NCBI RefSeq assembly: GCF_000411475.1
Contig: NZ_KE150465.1
Span: 60,120-124,119, forward strand
Source: Streptococcus sp. HPH0090
GTDB taxonomy: Bacteria; Bacillota; Bacilli; Lactobacillales; Streptococcaceae
Direction: 5' to 3'
DNA length: 64,000 nucleotides
Of the stretch, positions 50,693 through 61,037 are shown one piece after another (the stretch's first letter is position 1; every line of letters begins with the position of its first letter). The position numbers and the translations under genes were made by a program. Below the pieces are notes generated by a model. That model saw only the letters and a program-made list of their open reading frames with translations, made no database searches and was not told the origin of the DNA.

Positions 50693-50722
50693 AGAAAGTC
50701 CTGATTTTGACAGGACTCTTTT
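50693..50722 (-). terminator. Acetyl esterase gene terminator
   Basis: GTCCTG/CAGGAC stem with AAAAAGA and TTTCTTTTT flanks, just past the esterase stop. Confidence 0.8.
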
Positions 50723-50731
50723 TACATATTT

Positions 50732-51715
50732 CTAACGACCAAGATAGGTAAAGGGAATTTCACTACCACATAACCAATTGTAAACTTGGTCGTTGACATG
50801 AACATTCATAGCCTCATGAGCGTATTCCGGCATGATACGATGGCTCTTTTCACACGTCAAACGATTGTAGATAGCAAATTGGGTGATTGGGTAGCAGACA
50901 TCGTCATCTAGCCCTGTAATCATTCTCACCTCACCTTTGATTCGATGGGCAAGATTTTTCACATCGATATAGCTAAGCGTCTCCATGATTTGTTCTTCTG
51001 TCTCATGGAATGGATCATGGAACTTAAAGTAACGGAAGAGCTCGTCATAGGCTTCACTGGTATTCCCAATTTCTAATACTCGTCTAAAGTCTGACAAGAA
51101 TGGATAGATAGCCACTGTTCGCTTGATACGTGGATTGAGCCCTGCAGCCACTAAAGCCAGCGCTCCACCTTGTGAAGCTCCGTAACTAGCCAACTGCTCT
51201 TCATCTACTTGAGGCAGACTAGCTACAATTTCAACCAATTGATAAATATCAAGATAGACATCCTTGTAGAAGAGTTGATCTTTTCCTTCAACAGCACCAC
51301 GAATGATATGGCCTTTTACTGTATTTCCTAGTGGAGAACGCAGACCATCTTGTGAGTAACCAGATTGCCCACGAACATCCATCGATACGACACCATAGCC
51401 AGCCACTGTAAATGCGAGCATATCTGTCCAATCCCAGCAACGTCCCATATAGCCATGGAAGTGGAAAATGACAGGAACTTTCTGCTCTGATTTTGGTAAA
51501 ACTACACGCGCATAAACGAGACCATCACGTGTACCTTTAAAGGTTAACTCATAACACTTCACATTAGGAATATGAAAATCACGTTCCTCTAGTTGGTATT
51601 CAGGTAAGACCGAAACCTTGTCAATCTCACCATCCCAAAAAGCATCAAAATCCTGAGGAACTTCATCTCTTCCTTTATATGTTTTCATTTCTTCTACTAA
51701 TGCTGGATTTCTCAT
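50732..51715 (-). CDS. axe1: Acetyl xylan esterase / cephalosporin C deacetylase family esterase
   Basis: ATG 51715 is chosen (AAAGGAG before it); the longer frame to 51823 lacks a start signal. 327 residues, alpha/beta hydrolase with S181 in YGASQGG, D270 in TGLDDD and H300 in EYAHEAMN. The family removes acetyl groups from sugars. Being next to the sialidase and sharing the proposed NanR box, it may deacetylate O-acetyl sialic acids, but that substrate is inferred. Confidence 0.93.
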   Translation of the reverse strand: MRNPALVEEMKTYKGRDEVPQDFDAFWDGEIDKVSVLPEYQLEERDFHIPNVKCYELTFKGTRDGLVYARVVLPKSEQKVPVIFHFHGYMGRCWDWTDMLAFTVAGYGVVSMDVRGQSGYSQDGLRSPLGNTVKGHIIRGAVEGKDQLFYKDVYLDIYQLVEIVASLPQVDEEQLASYGASQGGALALVAAGLNPRIKRTVAIYPFLSDFRRVLEIGNTSEAYDELFRYFKFHDPFHETEEQIMETLSYIDVKNLAHRIKGEVRMITGLDDDVCYPITQFAIYNRLTCEKSHRIMPEYAHEAMNVHVNDQVYNWLCGSEIPFTYLGR

Positions 51716-51731
51716 AGAATTCTCCTTTATT

Positions 51732-51746
51732 TTGTAAACGTTATCA
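51732..51746. promoter_or_regulatory. cre site at the esterase start
   Basis: Plus strand TTGTAAACGTTATCA fits WTGNAANCGNWNNCW in full. It lies just downstream of the -10 box. Confidence 0.75.
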
Positions 51747-51748
51747 TA

Positions 51749-51777
51749 ACTGTAGCACATATGGAGAAGCAATGCAA
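51749..51777 (-). promoter_or_regulatory. Acetyl esterase promoter
   Basis: Minus strand TTGCAT (51772-51777), 17 bp, TACAGT (51749-51754). Confidence 0.65.
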
Positions 51778-51832
51778 GAAAGAAAGGGAAACGGAAAGTG
51801 GATTTACTGTCCGACCCCTGCAAGAATCCCTC

Positions 51833-51846
51833 TGAAAGTAGTTTTA
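51833..51846. promoter_or_regulatory. Candidate NanR operator, site D
   Basis: TGAAAGTAGTTTTA (one mismatch), centred 90.5 bp upstream of the esterase -10 box. Confidence 0.6.
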
Positions 51847-51855
51847 AAAAAATAA

Positions 51856-51877
51856 AAAAGAGCGATTTCGCTCTTTT
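51856..51877 (-). terminator. Terminator after the 21-codon ORF
   Basis: AAGAGCGA/TCGCTCTT hairpin with T run on the minus strand, directly after the small ORF stop. Confidence 0.8.
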
Positions 51878-51878
51878 C

Positions 51879-51944
51879 TTAGTATTTAGGAGAAGGTTGA
51901 ATTTCTTTTTGAAATGTCTTTGGGTAATTTACTTTAATAGTCAT
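51879..51944 (-). CDS. 21-residue ORF between recG and the esterase gene
   Basis: ATG 51944 follows GAGGA at a good distance; it reads MTIKVNYPKTFQKEIQPSP plus two residues, then stop and a clean terminator. There is no signal peptide. The complete small transcription unit (possible TATACT -10 upstream at about 51977) argues for a real micropeptide, or for a decayed gene end. Function is unknown. Confidence 0.45.
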   Translation of the reverse strand: MTIKVNYPKTFQKEIQPSPKY

Positions 51945-52025
51945 GAGAGAGTCCTCGTTTCTTTTTGATGACTCAAGTATAGATAACAATCCTAAAAGCA
52001 AACTTATATTTTTCTTAGAAAAAGC

Positions 52026-54041
52026 TTAATCCAGGAATTCTTTTTTCTCTAGATGCAAGGCAATCATGTGCCATTCTGGGGTCTCTTGCCAGTTAGGGAG
52101 AGAACTGATATAGCTGGCTACCTTTCTAGCTTCTTCTAAAATCGGGAAGTCTTCAATAATATCGGCCACATGAAACTCTGGTAGCCCCGACTGTTTGGTC
52201 CCAAAGATTTCTCCAGAGCCTCGCATTTTCAAATCTTCCTCCGCAAGGACAAAACCATTGGTCGTTTCTGTCATGATACGCATGCGGTCTTTCCCAGAAT
52301 CAGTTTTTGGATTAGCAACGAGAACTGCGTAGGACTGCTTGTCACCACGACCTACACGCCCTCTGAGCTGATGAAGTTGACTAAGACCAAAACGATCAGC
52401 ATCCATGATAATCATGACTGTTGCATTTGGAACATTAACCCCGACCTCGATAACCGTCGTAGAAACCAAGATATCTGTCTTTCTCTCTTTGAATTCCTGC
52501 ATAATCTGGTCTTTTTCATCACTCTTCATCTTCCCGTGTAAGAGAGCAACTTTTGCTTTCCCTGCAAAATGAGTCGTCAACTCTTCTGAGAGTGCAATGG
52601 CATTTTTAAGATCCAGGGCTTCAGATTCTTCGATCAAGGGCGAAATAACATAGGCTTGAGAACCTTTTTGAATCTCCCCTTCCAACCAAGTCAAAACCTG
52701 TGGTAATTGCTCATGCTTGATCCAACGTGTCACGATGGGTTTACGTCCAGCTGGCATCTGGTCAATAATGGAAACATCCATATCTCCAAAGGCTGTGATG
52801 GCTAAGGTTCGTGGAATCGGAGTCGCCGTCATCATGAGGACATCTGGATTTTCTCCTTTTTCCCGTAAAATACGCCTTTGCCCTACACCAAAGCGGTGTT
52901 GCTCATCGATGATAATCAAGCCGAGTTTAGCATAGTCCACCCCATCCTGTATAAGAGCATGGGTACCAATGATTACATCAACTTGACCCTTAGCAATGCT
53001 TTCCAAGACCTTGCGTTTTTCTGCAGCTTTCAATGAACCTGTTAGGAGAGCTAATTTCAAATCAGGAAAGAGACTCTCTAGACTTTCAAAATGTTGCTCT
53101 GCAAGAATCTCTGTCGGAACCATGAGGGCGGTCTGGTAACCAGCCGTTACGGCTGCGTACATCGCTAGACCTGCTACCACTGTTTTCCCACTACCAACAT
53201 CTCCTTGCAAGAGTCGATTCATGTGATGGTCCGACTTCATATCTGTCAGGATTTCTTGCAGGCTTTTTTCTTGGGCTTGGGTCAGAGCAAAGGGTAACTT
53301 TTCTTTTACCGCCCTTAGTTTTTCCTGGGACCAATTCAGAACCAATCCACTTCCATGAACCTTATTTTCAGACTTGAGGGTCTGTAATTGCATTTGGAAA
53401 TAAAAGAGTTCCTCAAACTTGATTCGACGAAGAGCCTGCTTGTATTCTGCCAAATCCTTAGGAAAATGCATGGCACGCACAGCCTGACTTCGGGGCCTGA
53501 GTTTATATTTGTCTAGCAAGGACTGAGGGAGATTTTCCTCTATCAAGAGATCCAGTCCTTGATCAAAGGCGGTTTTAATGACTTTAACAAGGCCTGCTTG
53601 ACTGACTCCTTGTGCGAGACGATAGACAGGTTGAAGGTCGTCCTCTACTTGGGCCAAGACCTTCATCCCTGTGAGGCTAGCCTTAGCGCGATCCCACTTG
53701 CCAAAGACAGCTAGAGTCGCTCCTAGCTCAATCTTATCAGCCAGGTAGGGTTGGTTAAAGAAGTTCACCGCAAACACAACCTCACCCTGCTTGAGGCTAA
53801 AACGCAGTCGATTGCGCTTAAAACCATAATATTGAACACTAGCTGGCGTCACTACCTGACCAGATAGGACCGCCTTCTCACCATCTTCTAGTTCTAGCAC
53901 CTGCTTGGTCTTAAAATCTTCATAACGGAAAGGAAAGTAGAGCAAGAGATCTTGCAGATTTTCAATTCCTAGTTTGGCATATTTCTCTGCTGATTTTGGT
54001 CCCACGCCAGGCAAGACATGCAAGGGTTGATGTAAATTCAT
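52026..54041 (-). CDS. recG: ATP-dependent DNA helicase RecG
   Basis: 671 residues: N-terminal wedge/OB domain, Walker A GDVGSGKT at 280-287, DEQH box (IIIDEQHRFG) near 378, and the C-terminal helicase and TRG motif region (QLRGRVGRGDKQSYAVL). It rescues stalled forks by branch migration. It lies 24 bp after alr. Confidence 0.98.
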   Translation of the reverse strand: MNLHQPLHVLPGVGPKSAEKYAKLGIENLQDLLLYFPFRYEDFKTKQVLELEDGEKAVLSGQVVTPASVQYYGFKRNRLRFSLKQGEVVFAVNFFNQPYLADKIELGATLAVFGKWDRAKASLTGMKVLAQVEDDLQPVYRLAQGVSQAGLVKVIKTAFDQGLDLLIEENLPQSLLDKYKLRPRSQAVRAMHFPKDLAEYKQALRRIKFEELFYFQMQLQTLKSENKVHGSGLVLNWSQEKLRAVKEKLPFALTQAQEKSLQEILTDMKSDHHMNRLLQGDVGSGKTVVAGLAMYAAVTAGYQTALMVPTEILAEQHFESLESLFPDLKLALLTGSLKAAEKRKVLESIAKGQVDVIIGTHALIQDGVDYAKLGLIIIDEQHRFGVGQRRILREKGENPDVLMMTATPIPRTLAITAFGDMDVSIIDQMPAGRKPIVTRWIKHEQLPQVLTWLEGEIQKGSQAYVISPLIEESEALDLKNAIALSEELTTHFAGKAKVALLHGKMKSDEKDQIMQEFKERKTDILVSTTVIEVGVNVPNATVMIIMDADRFGLSQLHQLRGRVGRGDKQSYAVLVANPKTDSGKDRMRIMTETTNGFVLAEEDLKMRGSGEIFGTKQSGLPEFHVADIIEDFPILEEARKVASYISSLPNWQETPEWHMIALHLEKKEFLD

Positions 54042-54065
54042 GCTCCTCTCCTTTCCTTTTGTTTC

Positions 54066-55169
54066 TTAATGATACTCTCTCGGAACTCGATCACTGAGGA
54101 GACAAACCACCTCATAATTAATAGTTCCTCGGTAAACTGCTACATCTGTTGCAGTAATCTCCTTGTCACCGTTTGAGCCAATCAAAGTTACCTTGGTACC
54201 CAATGGGTACAGCTTAGGTAAGCGAATCGTAATCTGGTCCATAGATACCCGCCCTACGATAGGGCACAATTGTCCATCCACCAGAACTGAGAAATTCTGC
54301 ATATCGCGTGTCCAACCATCCGCATAACCGATTGGCAAAGTAGCAATGACTTGCTCACTGTCTGCCTGATAGGTTGCTCCGTAGCCCATACAAGCCCCAG
54401 CTGGGACTGTTTTAACATGAACAATAGCAGTTTCTAAGGTCAAGGCTGGTTTTAGTTCATAAGGCAACTCCAAAACTTGTCCGCTTGGATTGAGACCATA
54501 CATAGAGTCCCCCATACGAACCGCATTGAAAATCGTTTCCGCATGCCATAGAGTAGTCGCAGAGTTACTCGCATGGACTAGTTCAGGGACTTCTTGCAAG
54601 CCTGCGATTATTCCCTTGAAACATTCCAACTGTTGTTTAAAGTAGGTATCTGACTCTTCATCTGCAGTTGCAAAGTGGGTAAAGATCCCTTCAACATTGG
54701 CTCCATGTTCCTTGAGCAAAGTTTGAGCCTGTTCCGCCTCGCTTGCACTTCTAAAACCAATTCGCCCCATACCTGAATCAATTTTAAGATGAACGGTTAA
54801 ACCTGATAAGTCTGGCTCTGTAGCTATGAGTTTCTGGATCCATTCCAAGCCAGCCACTGTCAAGGTAATGGCATACTCCTTAGCCAATGAAAGAGATTCA
54901 ACCTCAGATACTCCTAAAATAAGAATCTTCTTAGAAATTCCTGCCTGACGAAGTTCAATGGCTTCATCGATATTAGAAACGCAAAAGCCGTCAACATCAT
55001 CCTGAATAGCTGTTGCAACAGCTATTGCTCCGTGCCCGTAGGCATTGGCTTTTACAACTGCCCATTTGAGGGTATCTTTGGGAATGTGCGCTCCCATTTG
55101 TTGGATATTGTAGCGGATAGCTCCCAGATCGATGAGGGCTTTGGTTGGTCTATGTGGACTAGTTTTCAT
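54066..55169 (-). CDS. alr: Alanine racemase
   Basis: ATG 55169 is preferred (GGAGGAGAATC before it), giving 367 residues. Pyridoxal-phosphate Lys is K40 in [11 protein letters not shown] and the second catalytic Tyr is in CMGYGATY. It supplies D-Ala for the wall, upstream of ddl/murF. Its start overlaps the end of acpS by 11 bp. Confidence 0.97.
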   Translation of the reverse strand: MKTSPHRPTKALIDLGAIRYNIQQMGAHIPKDTLKWAVVKANAYGHGAIAVATAIQDDVDGFCVSNIDEAIELRQAGISKKILILGVSEVESLSLAKEYAITLTVAGLEWIQKLIATEPDLSGLTVHLKIDSGMGRIGFRSASEAEQAQTLLKEHGANVEGIFTHFATADEESDTYFKQQLECFKGIIAGLQEVPELVHASNSATTLWHAETIFNAVRMGDSMYGLNPSGQVLELPYELKPALTLETAIVHVKTVPAGACMGYGATYQADSEQVIATLPIGYADGWTRDMQNFSVLVDGQLCPIVGRVSMDQITIRLPKLYPLGTKVTLIGSNGDKEITATDVAVYRGTINYEVVCLLSDRVPREYH

Positions 55170-55521
55170 GATTCTCCTCCAAAATAACACTAGCTGTCAC
55201 AAACTGATCGGTATGGCTAATTGATAGCCAAACTTTTCCTGAAAACGGGGATTTGCTGAAGTAGGGAGCTCCTCTTTCATTGTTCAAGATTTCCAAGTCT
55301 TGAAAGCCCAACTTCCCAATTCCCGTTCCCATAGCCTTTGAGAAAGCCTCTTTAGCTGACCAACGACCAGCCAAATACTCGACCTGTCTGCGACCTTTGA
55401 GACTAGAAAAGCGCTCCATTTCCTTGTCTGTCAAGACACGCTGGGCAAAACCTTTTCTTTTTTCAACTGCATTTTGTATGGAAGCTAATTCTTCAATATC
55501 AATTCCGTGTCCAACTATCAT
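55159..55521 (-). CDS. acpS: Holo-acyl-carrier-protein synthase
   Basis: The frame opens at 55566 but ATG 55521 (after GAGGA) begins the family with [12 protein letters not shown] and gives the normal 120 residues. [14 protein letters not shown] holds the conserved Glu and Lys. It transfers phosphopantetheine to ACP for fatty acid synthesis. Confidence 0.95.
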   Translation of the reverse strand: MIVGHGIDIEELASIQNAVEKRKGFAQRVLTDKEMERFSSLKGRRQVEYLAGRWSAKEAFSKAMGTGIGKLGFQDLEILNNERGAPYFSKSPFSGKVWLSISHTDQFVTASVILEENHEN

Positions 55522-55566
55522 TTTCCTCAAAAGGAGTTGAGATACCCCCAACTCCATCCTTTTCAC

Positions 55567-56598
55567 TTATTTTGTTAAGGTAGTATAGATTTCTTCTACT
55601 AGAGCTACTGTGTTTTCCCAGCCCAAACATGGGTCTGTAATGGAACGTCCAAAGATTTCTGGCTGGTTTTGACGACCATCTGCTAAGTAGGACTCAATCA
55701 TGAAGCCTCGAACTGTTTTTTTGATTTTTTCATTCCAGTCACGATTGAGCAAAGATTGGCGAACAATTCGAACTTGCTCCATATATTGTTTCCCTGAATT
55801 ATCATGGTTGGTATCAATCATGATAAAAGGATTTTCAAGACCCATAGACTCGTAACGTCCAATAGCATCTAAGAGAGTTTCATAGTAGAAGTTTGGTTCA
55901 TTTTTCCCATATTCATTTACAGCTCCACGTAAGATAACGTGAGCCAAGGGATTCCCTGAAGTTTCAACTTCTTGGCCATGGAAGAGAAAGGTTTGTTTGT
56001 TTTGTGCTGCATAAATAGCATTAAACATAACAGACAGATTTCCAGAGGTTGGATTTTTCATTCCCACTGGTGCATCAATCCCTGAAGCTACAAAACGGTG
56101 TTCCTGATCTTCTACCGAACGTGCACCCACGGCATGGTAGCTAACCAAGTCATCAACCAAGACTAGATTGGATGGATAAAGCATTTCATCCGCTGTAGTC
56201 AATCCAGTTTCTGTAATCACTCGATAATGAAGTTGACGAACAGCCTGCAAACCATTAATCAAACTTGGGGCTTTAGAAGTATCTGGCTGATGAACCAAAC
56301 CCTTGTACCCATCTCCATTAGTACGTGGCTTGGCTGTGTAAACACGCATGACCATGAAAATCTTATCCGCCACTTTTTTCTGCAAGTCTGCCAAACGACG
56401 AGCATACTCAAGAACTGCTTCTTCATTGTCAGACGAACAAGGCCCAATGACCAACAAGATACGGTCATCCTTTCCTGAAAGGATATCAGCTAGTTCCTGG
56501 TCACGAATTTCCTTATGTTGCAAGACTTCTGCAGATAGTTGTGTTTCCGCCTTGATTGCTTCAATATCGATTTCTTGACCCTTCTCGATAAATGCCAT
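55567..56598 (-). CDS. aroG: 3-deoxy-7-phosphoheptulonate (DAHP) synthase, paralogue 2
   Basis: 343 residues, class I AroG type: GPCSSDNEEAVLEYARRL, KPRTNGDGYKGL, and the metal-binding NHDNSGKQ. It starts the shikimate pathway. It is a close paralogue of the gene just upstream, one base apart, suggesting a tandem duplication with different feedback control. Confidence 0.96.
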   Translation of the reverse strand: MAFIEKGQEIDIEAIKAETQLSAEVLQHKEIRDQELADILSGKDDRILLVIGPCSSDNEEAVLEYARRLADLQKKVADKIFMVMRVYTAKPRTNGDGYKGLVHQPDTSKAPSLINGLQAVRQLHYRVITETGLTTADEMLYPSNLVLVDDLVSYHAVGARSVEDQEHRFVASGIDAPVGMKNPTSGNLSVMFNAIYAAQNKQTFLFHGQEVETSGNPLAHVILRGAVNEYGKNEPNFYYETLLDAIGRYESMGLENPFIMIDTNHDNSGKQYMEQVRIVRQSLLNRDWNEKIKKTVRGFMIESYLADGRQNQPEIFGRSITDPCLGWENTVALVEEIYTTLTK

Positions 56599-56599
56599 A

Positions 56600-57631
56600 T
56601 TATTCTCCTAGTCTTTGGTAGATTTCGCGAACAAGAGCTTCAGTATTTTCCCATCCAAGACATGGGTCAGTAATAGATTTTCCAAAGACCTCTGGTTCAT
56701 TTTGACGACCGTCTTCTAGATAAGACTCAATCATGAAGCCACGAACATGTTTTTTAATCTTTTCATTCCAGTCGCGATTAATCAAAGTTTGACGTACAAT
56801 ACGAATCTGATCCATGTACTGCTTGCCAGAGTTGTCATGGTTGGTATCAATGATGATAAATGGATTTTCAAGTCCCATTTTTTCATACTGGGCAATAGTA
56901 TCCATCAAATTATCATAGTAATAGTTCGGAATGTTTTTCCCGTATTCATTGAGGGCACCACGGAGAATAGCATGCGATAGAGGGTTCCCTGTAGTTTCGA
57001 CTTCTTTCCCTAGGAAAAGGAAACTCTGCTTGTTTTGAGCTGCATAAATACCGTTGAACATCACATTGAGATTTCCTGATGTTGGATTTTTAAATCCTGT
57101 TGGAAAATCTGCTCCACTGGCTACAAAACGGTGTTGTTGATCTTCAACCGAACGAGCTCCAACTGCCATGTAAGAAATCAAGTCATCTACCAAAGGAAGG
57201 TTTTCTGGGTACAACATTTCATCTGCTGTTGTCATTCCTGTTTCAGAAATAACACGATAATGCAAATGACGAACTGCTTTGATACCATTGATGAGGCTAG
57301 GTGCTTCTTTGGCATTTGGCTGGTGAATCAATCCCTTATAGCCATCACCGTTGGTACGTGGTTTAGCAGTGTAGACACGCATCACCATAAAGACGCGGTC
57401 TTTGACTTCTTCTTGCAGTTTTGACAAACGCTTAGCATATTCGAGAACTGCTTCTTCATTGTCAGATGAACAAGGACCAATTACCAACAAAATACGCTGA
57501 TCTTCACCACGAATAATCGCTTCAAGCTCTTGATCGCGTTGCTGTTTATTGTCCAGTGCTTGTCCTTCTAATTTAGACAAACTACGGACTTCTTCAATAT
57601 TAATTTTAGGGCTTTTCGCTGTAAATACCAT
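56600..57631 (-). CDS. aroG: 3-deoxy-7-phosphoheptulonate (DAHP) synthase, paralogue 1
   Basis: 343 residues with the same motifs as its neighbour (GPCSSDNEEAVLEYAKRL, NHDNSGKQ). The N-terminal 40 residues, which sense aromatic amino acids in this family, differ most between the two. A long hairpin lies between secA and this gene. Confidence 0.96.
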   Translation of the reverse strand: MVFTAKSPKINIEEVRSLSKLEGQALDNKQQRDQELEAIIRGEDQRILLVIGPCSSDNEEAVLEYAKRLSKLQEEVKDRVFMVMRVYTAKPRTNGDGYKGLIHQPNAKEAPSLINGIKAVRHLHYRVISETGMTTADEMLYPENLPLVDDLISYMAVGARSVEDQQHRFVASGADFPTGFKNPTSGNLNVMFNGIYAAQNKQSFLFLGKEVETTGNPLSHAILRGALNEYGKNIPNYYYDNLMDTIAQYEKMGLENPFIIIDTNHDNSGKQYMDQIRIVRQTLINRDWNEKIKKHVRGFMIESYLEDGRQNEPEVFGKSITDPCLGWENTEALVREIYQRLGE

Positions 57632-57654
57632 TATTCATCTCCTTATAAAGCAAA

Positions 57655-57695
57655 CGGACGCCAAGCGAAAATTCACTTTTCACTAGGCATCCGCC
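57655..57695 (-). terminator. Hairpin between secA and the DAHP synthase genes
   Basis: CGGATGCC...GTGAAAA pairs with TTTTCGC...GGCGTCCG (about 17 bp with a few wobbles). It has little T run, so it may be a terminator of secA or an attenuator-like leader of the downstream genes. Exact ends are approximate. Confidence 0.55.
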
Positions 57696-57711
57696 TGAAA
57701 ATTAGTCAATA

Positions 57712-60225
57712 TTAACGTCGTTTACCGTGACAGTTTTTAAATTTCTTACCAGAACCACATGGACACAAGTCATTGCGTTTTACTTGACTTAGGTCCAAAT
57801 CAGCTGGAAGACTTGTTTGTTGCGCAGCGATATTGCGAGTTGCTGTTGTACTGATATGGTGTTCTGTTTGTGGTCGTTCTTGTTCATGAATCTGTGCTTT
57901 CATCATCAAGCGAGTCACATCAAATTCAATCGAACCAATCATATCGTTAAACATGCGGAAGCCTTCTGCTTGATATTCCACAACAGGGTTGTTTTGGGCA
58001 TACCCACGAAGACCAACAGCGTTTCTCAACTGATCAAGAGCATCGATATGGTCTGTCCATTTGTTGTCAACTACACGTAGAATCAATACTTTTTGGAATT
58101 CTTTCACAGCTTCTTCGTCACGAAGCTTCGCAACTTGGCTATCGTAGACTTTCAACGCACGTTGATAAAGCTCATCTTTGATAGCTTGGTCTGATAAACC
58201 TTCTAGGTCTGAAAGTGAAATCGAATCTTCTGGAAGCAAGTTGTACTTCGCAAAGTTCAAGATTGCTTCGAGTTTTTCATCCTGTTTAGAACGAGCATGG
58301 CCATCTACAATTCGTCCAATCGTACGTCGAATCATCGCATGAATCTCAGGAGCCAGGTCACGATCTGCAGTGATGACATCATAACGTTGCGCGTAGATAA
58401 TCTCACGTTGTTCACGCATTACATCGTCATATTGAAGGACTTGTTTACGAGTATCGTAGTTATTTCCTTCAACACGTTTTTGTGCCGCTTCGACCTGACG
58501 TGTCAACATACGAGATTCAATGGCTTCATCAGACATATTGAGACGCTCAAAAACACCCTTCAAGCGTTCTGAACCGAAACGTTTCATCAAATCATCTTCG
58601 AGTGACAAGTAGAATTGTGATTCACCTGGGTCACCTTGACGACCTGAACGACCACGAAGCTGGTTGTCGATACGACGACTCTCGTGACGTTCTGTACCGA
58701 TGACACAAAGTCCACCAAGCTCACGAACACCTTCACCAAGCTTAATATCGGTACCACGACCGGCCATGTTTGTTGCGATTGTAACTGCACCACGTTGGCC
58801 AGCATTCATGATGATTTGTGCTTCTCTGTAGTGGTTTTTAGCATTCAACACTTCGTGTGGTACGCCTGCTTCAACCAATTTCTTAGAAAGAAAATCACTG
58901 GTTTCAACGGCAACAGTACCTACCAAGACTGGTTGACCTTTTTGGTAACGAGCCTTAACATCTTCTACTACAGCCTTAAATTTTGCATCGAGGCTTGCGT
59001 ATAGAAGGTCTGAATGGTCGATACGTTGGATTGGACGGTTGGTTGGAATTGGAATAACACGGATGTTGTAGATTTCGCGGAATTCTTCTTCTTCTGTTTT
59101 ACCAGTACCAGTCATACCTGCCAATTTTTTATACATACGGAAAAGGTTTTGGTAGGTAATAGAAGCTGAAGTCTTCGTTTCATCTTGGATTGGCACACCT
59201 TCTTTAGCTTCAATCGCTTGGTGCAAACCATCAGAGTAACGACGCCCTTCCATGGTACGTCCAGTAAATTGGTCGACAATCAAGATTTCTTGTTCTTCGC
59301 TCACCACATAGTCGATATCAAGAATCATAATGTAGTTGGCGCGAAGGGCATTGTCGATAAAGTGAGTCAATGCTACGTTTTCAATATCATAGAGATTTTC
59401 GAGCTTGAAGTATTCTTCAGCCTTATCAATACCTGAGTCAGACAAACCAATTGTCTTAGACTGAATATCGATAATGTAATCATCCTTATCCAAAGACTTC
59501 ACAAAGTGGTCTGCCATATGATAGAGTTGGCTTGTTTCAACAGCATTAGCTCCTGAAACGATCAATGGTGTACGAGCTTCGTCAATCAAGATAGAGTCAA
59601 CCTCATCGACCAAGGCATAGTTGAGTGGACGTTGAACCATGTTCTCTGCACGTACAACCATGTTATCACGAAGGTAGTCAAAACCAATCTCTGAGTTTGT
59701 TGAATAAGTAATATCACAGAGGTAGGCTTCTTTTTTCTCCATTGGAGATTTTGCAGCCAAGTTAATCCCTACTGACAAACCAAGCCATGAGTACAACTCA
59801 CCCATCTCAGTCGCGTCACGTTCTGTAAGGTATTCGTTGACGGTAACTACGTGCACACCTTCACCTGAAAGGGCATTTAGGTAAACCGGCATTGTCGCTG
59901 TCAAGGTCTTCCCTTCACCTGTACGCATCTCAGGAACGTCACCATGGTGAAGAACGATTCCACCCATAACCTGAACCTTGTATGGGAAGAGCCCAAGAAC
60001 ACGTTTCGCTCCCTCACGTACGACCGCAAACGCTTCGTATAAAAGTTGATCAAGAGTTTCGCCATTTTGATAGCGTTGTTTGAATTCTTCTGTTTTTGCT
60101 TGTAACTGCTCGTCTGTCAATGCAGCCATTTCATCTTCGTATTGGAGGACTTTATCAGCCATCTTTTCTAAGCGGCGGAGTTCCCCTTTATCATTTTCGA
60201 TGATAGTTTTTAGTAAATTTGCCAT
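57712..60225 (-). CDS. secA: Preprotein translocase ATPase SecA
   Basis: ATG 60225 is used (AAGGAAACA before it; [19 protein letters not shown]), giving 837 residues. Walker A (RTGEGKTLT) near 102, DEAD-like [16 protein letters not shown], and the C-terminal zinc motif [13 protein letters not shown]. It drives Sec export, including the YSIRK surface proteins here. Confidence 0.99.
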   Translation of the reverse strand: MANLLKTIIENDKGELRRLEKMADKVLQYEDEMAALTDEQLQAKTEEFKQRYQNGETLDQLLYEAFAVVREGAKRVLGLFPYKVQVMGGIVLHHGDVPEMRTGEGKTLTATMPVYLNALSGEGVHVVTVNEYLTERDATEMGELYSWLGLSVGINLAAKSPMEKKEAYLCDITYSTNSEIGFDYLRDNMVVRAENMVQRPLNYALVDEVDSILIDEARTPLIVSGANAVETSQLYHMADHFVKSLDKDDYIIDIQSKTIGLSDSGIDKAEEYFKLENLYDIENVALTHFIDNALRANYIMILDIDYVVSEEQEILIVDQFTGRTMEGRRYSDGLHQAIEAKEGVPIQDETKTSASITYQNLFRMYKKLAGMTGTGKTEEEEFREIYNIRVIPIPTNRPIQRIDHSDLLYASLDAKFKAVVEDVKARYQKGQPVLVGTVAVETSDFLSKKLVEAGVPHEVLNAKNHYREAQIIMNAGQRGAVTIATNMAGRGTDIKLGEGVRELGGLCVIGTERHESRRIDNQLRGRSGRQGDPGESQFYLSLEDDLMKRFGSERLKGVFERLNMSDEAIESRMLTRQVEAAQKRVEGNNYDTRKQVLQYDDVMREQREIIYAQRYDVITADRDLAPEIHAMIRRTIGRIVDGHARSKQDEKLEAILNFAKYNLLPEDSISLSDLEGLSDQAIKDELYQRALKVYDSQVAKLRDEEAVKEFQKVLILRVVDNKWTDHIDALDQLRNAVGLRGYAQNNPVVEYQAEGFRMFNDMIGSIEFDVTRLMMKAQIHEQERPQTEHHISTTATRNIAAQQTSLPADLDLSQVKRNDLCPCGSGKKFKNCHGKRR

Positions 60226-60324
60226 TTGTTTCCTTACTTTAAATTCTGAATATTTTAGAATGTTATTTTTATTGTAGCATATTTGCCAAGTTTTTTCAAG
60301 AAAGAATCCGTGTTTATGCATGCT

Positions 60325-60351
60325 AAAAGAGGCCCATTTTGAGCCTCTTTT
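60325..60351 (-). terminator. lemA operon terminator
   Basis: AAAGAGGC/GCCTCTTT hairpin with T run, between lemA and secA on the minus strand. Confidence 0.85.
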
Positions 60352-60404
60352 TCATGATAAATCAAACTATTTAAGTCCTCGATTTTCTTTTGAAAATATC
60401 AAAT

Positions 60405-60998
60405 CTATTCTTTGGTTGTAGAATTACTAAAATCGACCTTTGGAACCGTCTTAGCTTCTTCAGTTTCTTTGAAGGTTTCTGCTTCTTTAAAATTCATCAT
60501 GTTAGCAAAGAGAACTGTTGGAAAGCTTCTTAATTTTTGATTGTATTCCGTTGCAGCTTGGTTATAATCCTTACGGGCTACAAAAATACGGTTTTCACTT
60601 CCAGCCAACTCCGTCATAAGTTGTTCTACATTTTGATTGCTCTTCAATTCCGGATAGTTTTCTGTTAGCGAAATCAAACGTGAAATAGCTGAACTCAACT
60701 CTCCTTGAGCTTCTTGGTTTTCTTTAGAGGTGACTGATCCAGTTCCAATTTTTGCTCGCGCTTCTGCGATTTGGGTAAAGACCTCTGTTTCATGGTTCAT
60801 TTGTCCTTTTACAGACTCTACCAGATTTCCAATCAAATCCGAACGACGTTGAAGGGCTGTCGCTACATCTGCCTGTGCTTGTTCAACCTTGGTTTGCTCT
60901 GATACAAGACCATTATAGGTACCTACTACTGAGCATCCTCCTAGCAAGAGAATAGCCAGTAAAATGCTTAATACATAAATAATTCCTTTATTTTTCAT
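60405..60998 (-). CDS. LemA family protein
   Basis: 197 residues: hydrophobic N-terminal segment with a lipobox-like LLGGC, then a helical LemA domain (VEQAQADVATALQRRSDLI; NLVESVKG). It pairs with the TPM-domain gene upstream (39 bp gap), a common pairing with unknown shared function in the cell envelope. Confidence 0.92.
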   Translation of the reverse strand: MKNKGIIYVLSILLAILLLGGCSVVGTYNGLVSEQTKVEQAQADVATALQRRSDLIGNLVESVKGQMNHETEVFTQIAEARAKIGTGSVTSKENQEAQGELSSAISRLISLTENYPELKSNQNVEQLMTELAGSENRIFVARKDYNQAATEYNQKLRSFPTVLFANMMNFKEAETFKETEEAKTVPKVDFSNSTTKE

Positions 60999-61037
60999 TT
61001 CTTAAACCTACTTATTTCTTTAAATTACATACGAACA

